Shown here: piece by piece, positions 59,129 through 64,000 of the stretch | Layout: each line of letters begins with the position of its first letter | How positions within the stretch are numbered: position 1 is the stretch's first letter | Assembly (NCBI GenBank): GCA_964621615.1 | Contig: CAZUMW010000023.1 | Location: forward strand, 1 to 64,000 | Direction: 5' to 3' | DNA length: 64,000 nt | DNA from: CAZUMW01 sp964621615 | GTDB lineage: Bacteria > Desulfobacterota > WTBG01 > CAIYCZ01 > CAIRTM01 | The notes under the pieces: generated by a model | What the model was told of the DNA's origin: nothing | Seen by the model: only the letters and a program-made list of their open reading frames with translations | The model's database searches: none | Made by a program: the position numbers and the translations under genes

Positions 59129-60919
59129 ATGCACCATAAATTCGTTATATTTCCATTTACCGCTATTGTGGGGCAGGAAAACATGAAAAAGGCCCTGCTC
59201 ATAAACGCCATCGATCCCACCATCGGCGGCATCGTTATCAGCGGGGACAAGGGTACGGGCAAGTCGACCGCGGTTCGGGCCCTCGCGCACTCGCTGCCCA
59301 AAATGAAGGTGGTGGAGGACTGCCCCTTTCACTGCCATCCGGAAAATATGCGCCTGATGTGTAAGTCATGCCAGCAGCGGTTTGAGCAGCACGGTGCGCT
59401 GACAGGTGTCGACAAGCGCATGGAAATAATAGATATGCCCCTGTCGGCTACGGAAGATATGGTTATCGGTACGATCGATATCAAGAAGGCACTTACAGAG
59501 GGCATCAAAGCCCTGGAGCCGGGCATCCTCGCGCGCGCAAACAGAAATATTCTATACATCGATGAAGTGAATCTGCTTGATGACCATCTGATCAATATTT
59601 TGCTTGATGCCGCAGCGATGGGGGTCAATGTGATAGAGCGCGAGGGCATTTCGCTGTATCACCCGGCGCGTTTTATTCTGGTTGGAACCATGAACCCTGA
59701 AGAGGGTAGCCTCCGGCCGCAGATTCTCGACCGCTTCGGGCTGTGTGTGGAGGTGAATGCGCTGACATCGCGCGAGGAGCGCCTTGAGGTCATAACGCGC
59801 AGGAAAGAGTTCGACCGTGACTGCTGGGCGTTCGAGCAGGGGTTTATTGAAGACCAGCAGGGCCTGAGCAGGGATATCCTCAATGCTCAGGAGCTGCTGC
59901 CACGCGTGGAAATGCCACATGAGATGCTTGAAAAGATTGTTCACATAACGAGCGGGCTCGGCATTAAGACGCACCGCGCCGACATCGTGATGGAGAAGAC
60001 GTGCTGCGTGCTCGCCGCGCTTGAGGGCAGAGCATCGGTTACCGAAAATGATGTGATCGAGGCTGCGCTGCTAGCCCTGCCGCACCGCATGCGCCAGCGC
60101 CCGTTTGACAAAAACGAAGGCCTCGAGCGGCAGCAGCTTGAGCATATGCTGGCCGACCAGGTTGCGGATGAGGATGTTGTCACGCCTGAGAAAAAGGGCG
60201 AGTTAAAAAAAAACTTCGATCGCCTGAATGACGCGCTTACCCCGCGGGGTGGCGATGTTCATATGGAGGATACATCGCACGGCTTGTATACCAGAGCGCG
60301 TCCGGCAGCCGATCCGAAAAGCGTTGCAGTCGCACCTACCCTGACAAAGGCGGTTAAGGAAACCGGCACGCTCCGGGTTCTGCCTGAGCACTTTATGGAA
60401 AAGGTCAGGCGTGCACGGGGCGAGTGCCTGTACATTATAGTACTTGACTCCTCATCGTCCATGCGGATGAACAAAAAGATTCGCCTCGCAAAAAACCTTT
60501 CCTGGCTTTTGCTTAAGCGGTCATATGAGAAAAAAAACAGGGTTGCGCTGATTGTGTGCCGCGGCGAACAGGCGGATATCGCCGTTTATCCAACAAAGGA
60601 CCTGGAGCGCATTGAGCAGGCCCTCGATCAGGTTCCGACCGGCGGTAAAACACCGCTTACCCCGGCGCTTCTTACGGCAGCTGAGGTTGCATCCCGAAAC
60701 AGCGGCATCGCCTCCTCGGTAATAGTGATATCCGACGGCAGAGGCAACATATTTGCGCAGGACACTCTTGACCGCGATCTGGATATGCTGGCCTCATCTC
60801 TTCACAACACGCATCTTGTCCTTATTAATGCGGAGAATCCGCACAGGAGCCTTGGCCTTCTCGAGGATATGTCCCGGCGGTTCAACGCCCCCCACTTTTA
60901 TCTCGAGGAGGTCGTATGA
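59129..60919 (+). CDS. Chelatase AAA+ motor with VWA domain (ChlI/ChlD fusion type)
   Basis: The start at 59129 has GGGAGGA upstream; the frame opens 18 codons earlier. The 596-residue protein joins an AAA+ domain (FPFTAIVGQENMKKAL; Walker A GDKGTGKSTAV; Walker B ILYIDEVNLLDDHL; VGTMNPEEGSLRPQILDRFGLCV) to a linker and a C-terminal VWA domain with the MIDAS set VLDSSSSM and PTGGKTPL. It is the ATP-driven partner for insertion of Mg or Co into tetrapyrroles. It overlaps the next gene by four bases, so the two are made together. Confidence 0.9.
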   Translation: MHHKFVIFPFTAIVGQENMKKALLINAIDPTIGGIVISGDKGTGKSTAVRALAHSLPKMKVVEDCPFHCHPENMRLMCKSCQQRFEQHGALTGVDKRMEIIDMPLSATEDMVIGTIDIKKALTEGIKALEPGILARANRNILYIDEVNLLDDHLINILLDAAAMGVNVIEREGISLYHPARFILVGTMNPEEGSLRPQILDRFGLCVEVNALTSREERLEVITRRKEFDRDCWAFEQGFIEDQQGLSRDILNAQELLPRVEMPHEMLEKIVHITSGLGIKTHRADIVMEKTCCVLAALEGRASVTENDVIEAALLALPHRMRQRPFDKNEGLERQQLEHMLADQVADEDVVTPEKKGELKKNFDRLNDALTPRGGDVHMEDTSHGLYTRARPAADPKSVAVAPTLTKAVKETGTLRVLPEHFMEKVRRARGECLYIIVLDSSSSMRMNKKIRLAKNLSWLLLKRSYEKKNRVALIVCRGEQADIAVYPTKDLERIEQALDQVPTGGKTPLTPALLTAAEVASRNSGIASSVIVISDGRGNIFAQDTLDRDLDMLASSLHNTHLVLINAENPHRSLGLLEDMSRRFNAPHFYLEEVV

Positions 60920-63900
60920 CGCGGGTGCTCGCGCTGACGTCGCTTAACAACTCGTCTGTGCTCAAAAAAGCCGTGGACAGCCTTCGAAGAGAGTATGGCC
61001 CCCTGTGTGAAATGCGGAAGCTGTATTTTAAAGACTATGAAAATCAGGCATGCTCTTTGGAGCCGGTTGCGGCAGCTGTAGGCGAGGCGGATATCGTGCT
61101 TGTTGATGTGCGTTCGGACTGCCGGCTTGGCAGGGAGCTGCCCCTGCTGCTCGGCGGCAGGAAGGACAAGACGGTAGTCGTGCTGGTAGGATCAAGCACC
61201 GATATTTTTGCCCTTACGCGGATGGGCTCCTTTCGCGGCGACCGAATGTTCACGCCCGGTCAGGACCGTGAATTTTCCATTGAAACCTATATTAAGACAA
61301 AAAAGTTTTCCGCACTGACGCAGAAGCTCGGGCGCGTGCTGCCCGTTGGCATGCTCGGAGATATGAGCGCATGGATCACCGCGCAGCAGTACTACAGCGA
61401 AGGCGGCGCGGAGAACCTTCGCAGCATGCTGCTCATGCTGTTAAAGCGCTACGCAGGCGAGAAGAGCATCGGCAGGGTTGAAAAACCACAGTCATTCCCC
61501 CCCTGGATACTTTACCACCCTGATGGAGCCCAGTTTACCGATCCGGATGCGTACAGGCGGGCCATGAAATTTGACCGTGCGCGCCAGACCGCTGCGCTTT
61601 TTTTTCACAGCGGCATGCATTTTGACGAAAATATCCCTATCATTGAAGAGCTGCACCGAGTCCTTGATGGAAAGGTGAACACACTGTTTGTCGCTTCCCA
61701 TGTTGAGCACAATATGGACGCGCTTAACCGCTGCTGCCGGGATATAGACATTCTGGTGAACTTTCAGTTTTTCCGGCTGTGGGGCGGGCCGTACGGCGGT
61801 GATACCGGGGTCATTTTCGATTATCTTCATCGCGCTGACGTACCGCTTGTGACGGGGCTGCACTCATTTGATACCGACCTTGACGTGTGGCGCGAAAGCG
61901 ACCGCGGCCTGTCCCCCATAGAAACGGCTCTCGGCATCACGCTTCCCGAGCTTGACGGCGCAATCGAGCCCCTGTTTGTGGGCGGATTTGAGCGAAGCGC
62001 CGATCCTGAATTCGGGTCTGTCAAGACGCCTGCTGTGGTACCCGAGCGCATCGAGAAGCTGGGCAGCCGGGTGCTGAAGCGCCTTGCGCTGCGCAGGGGC
62101 CCGAGCGCCGAAAAAAAGCTTGCCGTGATTACCTACAGCTATCCGCCCGGCGAGGGCAACCTTGCAAGCGCAGGGTATCTGGATGTGTTCAAAAGCCTTG
62201 AAGTTTTCTTTGCGCGGCTGGAAAGGGAAGGATTCAGGGTTACCATGCCCGATATCCCGATGAAAGATTTGTTTTTGTCAGCGGGACTCATAAACACTCC
62301 CGATTATCTGGAGCGGGCCGGTGTGCGGATATCGCTTGAAACATATGAAGGCTGGTTCCGCGAGCTTCCGGAAAGCCTGCAGCAGGAAATGATCCGCTGC
62401 TGGGGTGAGCCGCCCGGCGATATTATGGTTCAGGGCGGGGATCTGCTGCTGCCCGTCGCTGAGCTGGGCAACATTGTGCTCGGCGTTCAGCCGTCGCGCG
62501 GTGTGCATGAGGACGATCACGGCGCCTATCACGACAAAACGCTTCCACCGCACCATCAGTATCTTGCTTTTTACCGCTATATCGAGAGAACGTTCGGCGC
62601 TGATGCCCTTGTCCATTTCGGCATGCACGGAACGCTCGAGTTTATGAAGGGAAAGGATACGGCACTGTCCGGCCGGTGCTGGCCCGATGTGCTTATCGGG
62701 TCGCTGCCCCACCTGTATTATTACTGGGCGGGCAACACCTCCGAGGCCACCATCGCAAAGCGCAGGTCTTATGCGCAGTGTATCTCACACGCATCCCCGC
62801 CTATGACCGCATCCGGTCTCTATGATCAGTATGCCGTGCTTGAAGAGCTTCTCAGCCAGTATGAAGAGGAGCAGGCTCCTGAAACGCGTGACATGATAGC
62901 TGAGTCAGCCGCCCGGCTGCACCTGCCGGACGATCCCGCACGTCTTCGCCGGGAGCTGTATGTATTGAAAAACAGGTTGATGCCGGCGGGCCTGCACGTT
63001 ATTGATCAGCAGCTGAGCGGTGACCATCTGGTTGAATATCTGTCTGCGCTGCTGCGCTCCGACCGGGAGGTCCCCTCTCTTGCAGCGGCGGTTGCACAAA
63101 GAAACGGCTTTGACTGGCGGGCAATTCAGCACGCCCGGGAAGCTGATACCGTGTATGAACAGATGAGCCGCGTTATCAGGGGCCTGCTTGATGGCGCCTG
63201 CCCCGAATGGCTTGACCCGGCGTACGCTGCTTTTGTGCGGCGGGTGACCGACAGGATTCACGGCTCCGATGAATGCGGCGGGCTGCTGCGCGCGCTGGAG
63301 GGCCGATATGTCACCCCCGCGTGCGGCGGTGACCCGATCCGGGACCCTGATGTGTATCCGACCGGGAAATCGATGTATGCATTTGACCCGCGGCGCGTTC
63401 CGACAGCAGCCGCCGATGCGCGCGGGAAGAAAGCCGCTGCGGGCCTGATTGAGCATTATTATGCGAATCACGGGGCATACCCTGAAACGGTGGGCGTGGT
63501 GCTGTGGGGGTTTGAAACCATGAAAACGGGCGGCGACACCATCGCGCAGATACTGTCTCTTCTGGGGGTGCGCATTGTGCATAAAAAAAGCCTGTGGCAA
63601 AAGGAGCTCGAGGTCATACCGCTGGAGGCGCTCGGCCGCCCCCGGGTCGATGTGCTGATAACCATGTGCGGCATATTCCGCGACACCTTCGGCAGCCACA
63701 TCGATCTGATCAACCGTGCGGTCGCCCTTGTGGCCGGGCTCGATGAGCCCCCTGAGCAGAATTTTATCCGCCGGCACGTGTGCGAGCAGCCTGAGGAGCG
63801 CCGGCAGGACATCCCGCTGCGGATGTTCGGCCCGTCCCCAACTGAATATGCAACCAACCTTACCACGCTGATCGAGACCGGCTCCTGGGACGCCGAGTCG

Positions 63901-64000
63901 GAGCTGGGCGGCGCCTTCTTTGAAAGCATGAGCTACGCCTATGACGGTGAAGGCCGGGCACAGAAAAGCCCCGAAATGCTGAGCGGCCTTATGAGCTCAG
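60916..64000 (+). CDS. CobN/BchH-type chelatase large subunit (partial, runs off window)
   Basis: The ATG overlaps the stop of the motor gene (ATGA). The frame is open to the window edge, giving at least 1028 residues; CobN and BchH are about 1200-1300, so only the C-terminus is missing. Family blocks: VNFQFFRLWGGPYGGDTG, ITYSYPPGEGNLASAGYLDVFKSL-type region, VLGVQPSRGVHEDDHGAYHD, VHFGMHGTLEFMKGKDTALSG and LIGSLPHLYYYWAGNTSEATIAKRRSYA. With the fused motor this fits cobaltochelatase CobN or a relative; Mg-chelatase is less likely with no other chlorophyll genes seen. No cobalamin riboswitch is evident upstream. Confidence 0.88.
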   Translation, partial: MTRVLALTSLNNSSVLKKAVDSLRREYGPLCEMRKLYFKDYENQACSLEPVAAAVGEADIVLVDVRSDCRLGRELPLLLGGRKDKTVVVLVGSSTDIFALTRMGSFRGDRMFTPGQDREFSIETYIKTKKFSALTQKLGRVLPVGMLGDMSAWITAQQYYSEGGAENLRSMLLMLLKRYAGEKSIGRVEKPQSFPPWILYHPDGAQFTDPDAYRRAMKFDRARQTAALFFHSGMHFDENIPIIEELHRVLDGKVNTLFVASHVEHNMDALNRCCRDIDILVNFQFFRLWGGPYGGDTGVIFDYLHRADVPLVTGLHSFDTDLDVWRESDRGLSPIETALGITLPELDGAIEPLFVGGFERSADPEFGSVKTPAVVPERIEKLGSRVLKRLALRRGPSAEKKLAVITYSYPPGEGNLASAGYLDVFKSLEVFFARLEREGFRVTMPDIPMKDLFLSAGLINTPDYLERAGVRISLETYEGWFRELPESLQQEMIRCWGEPPGDIMVQGGDLLLPVAELGNIVLGVQPSRGVHEDDHGAYHDKTLPPHHQYLAFYRYIERTFGADALVHFGMHGTLEFMKGKDTALSGRCWPDVLIGSLPHLYYYWAGNTSEATIAKRRSYAQCISHASPPMTASGLYDQYAVLEELLSQYEEEQAPETRDMIAESAARLHLPDDPARLRRELYVLKNRLMPAGLHVIDQQLSGDHLVEYLSALLRSDREVPSLAAAVAQRNGFDWRAIQHAREADTVYEQMSRVIRGLLDGACPEWLDPAYAAFVRRVTDRIHGSDECGGLLRALEGRYVTPACGGDPIRDPDVYPTGKSMYAFDPRRVPTAAADARGKKAAAGLIEHYYANHGAYPETVGVVLWGFETMKTGGDTIAQILSLLGVRIVHKKSLWQKELEVIPLEALGRPRVDVLITMCGIFRDTFGSHIDLINRAVALVAGLDEPPEQNFIRRHVCEQPEERRQDIPLRMFGPSPTEYATNLTTLIETGSWDAESELGGAFFESMSYAYDGEGRAQKSPEMLSGLMSS

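Overview
The window reads as chromosome of an anaerobic or respiratory Gram-negative bacterium of the Desulfobacterota/deltaproteobacterial type. This is inferred from three things: a housekeeping block whose order (kdsB-pyrG-kdsA-kdsD-kdsC-lptC-lptA-lptB-rpoN-hpf-ptsN-rapZ-EIIA-Man, then rimI-pyrK-pyrD-ispG-proS-relA/spoT) resembles that group; multiheme cytochromes c linked to an NrfD/HdrD-type membrane complex; and many PAS-type sensor kinases. GC content is moderate. I saw no rRNA or tRNA gene and no CRISPR array.

Layout. 0.3-3.2 kb: a nitronate monooxygenase-family flavoprotein and a convergent NAD(P)-binding epimerase-like protein. 3.4-12.3 kb: a co-oriented signalling array of three PAS histidine kinases (two hybrid), a lone receiver and a receiver-kinase. 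A palindromic repeat element sits inside it, and a further copy of one arm lies at the window start. 12.3-18.3 kb: an accessory region of secreted or hydrolytic proteins. It holds a C39-like cysteine peptidase behind a structured leader, a matrixin-like protein that has lost its zinc motif and carries a seven-copy propeller-type repeat, an epoxide hydrolase-like alpha/beta hydrolase and a class C beta-lactamase-fold protein. 18.5-24.1 kb: a curli operon (csgE, csgF, csgG and two curlin subunits). Its leader holds a candidate cyclic-di-GMP-I riboswitch with terminator and two near-identical copies of an unassigned RNA-like module. A complete IS1595-family element with an 8-bp target duplication has landed between the two copies. 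24.2-28.1 kb: alkaline phosphatase, a YibE/F membrane protein and a multiply frameshifted pseudogene. 28.3-31.4 kb: fabD facing a dedicated acyl carrier protein and a CoA-acylating aldehyde dehydrogenase. 31.4-36.9 kb: a five-gene transmembrane redox complex (4-heme cytochrome, Tat-type ferredoxin, NrfD, cytochrome b/HdrD fusion, 7-heme cytochrome). 37.2-58.3 kb: a D,D-carboxypeptidase, Kdo synthesis, Lpt export, the sigma-54/nitrogen-PTS cluster, pyrimidine, isoprenoid, translation and stringent-response genes, and rpmB. 58.4-64.0 kb: a small HTH/zinc-ribbon regulator, a MITE-like repeat and a ChlI/ChlD-type chelatase motor coupled to a CobN/BchH-type subunit that runs off the window.

The most interesting region is the curli locus. 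No csgD-like regulator is visible. Control instead appears to lie in stacked RNA modules that probably respond to c-di-GMP, plus a perfect CRP/FNR-type palindrome in front of the subunit genes. The main curlin is very long and has a 44-residue super-repeat. Several other genes carry near-consensus promoters with perfect palindromes at or next to them (cytochrome operon, D,D-carboxypeptidase, chelatase), which are testable operator candidates.
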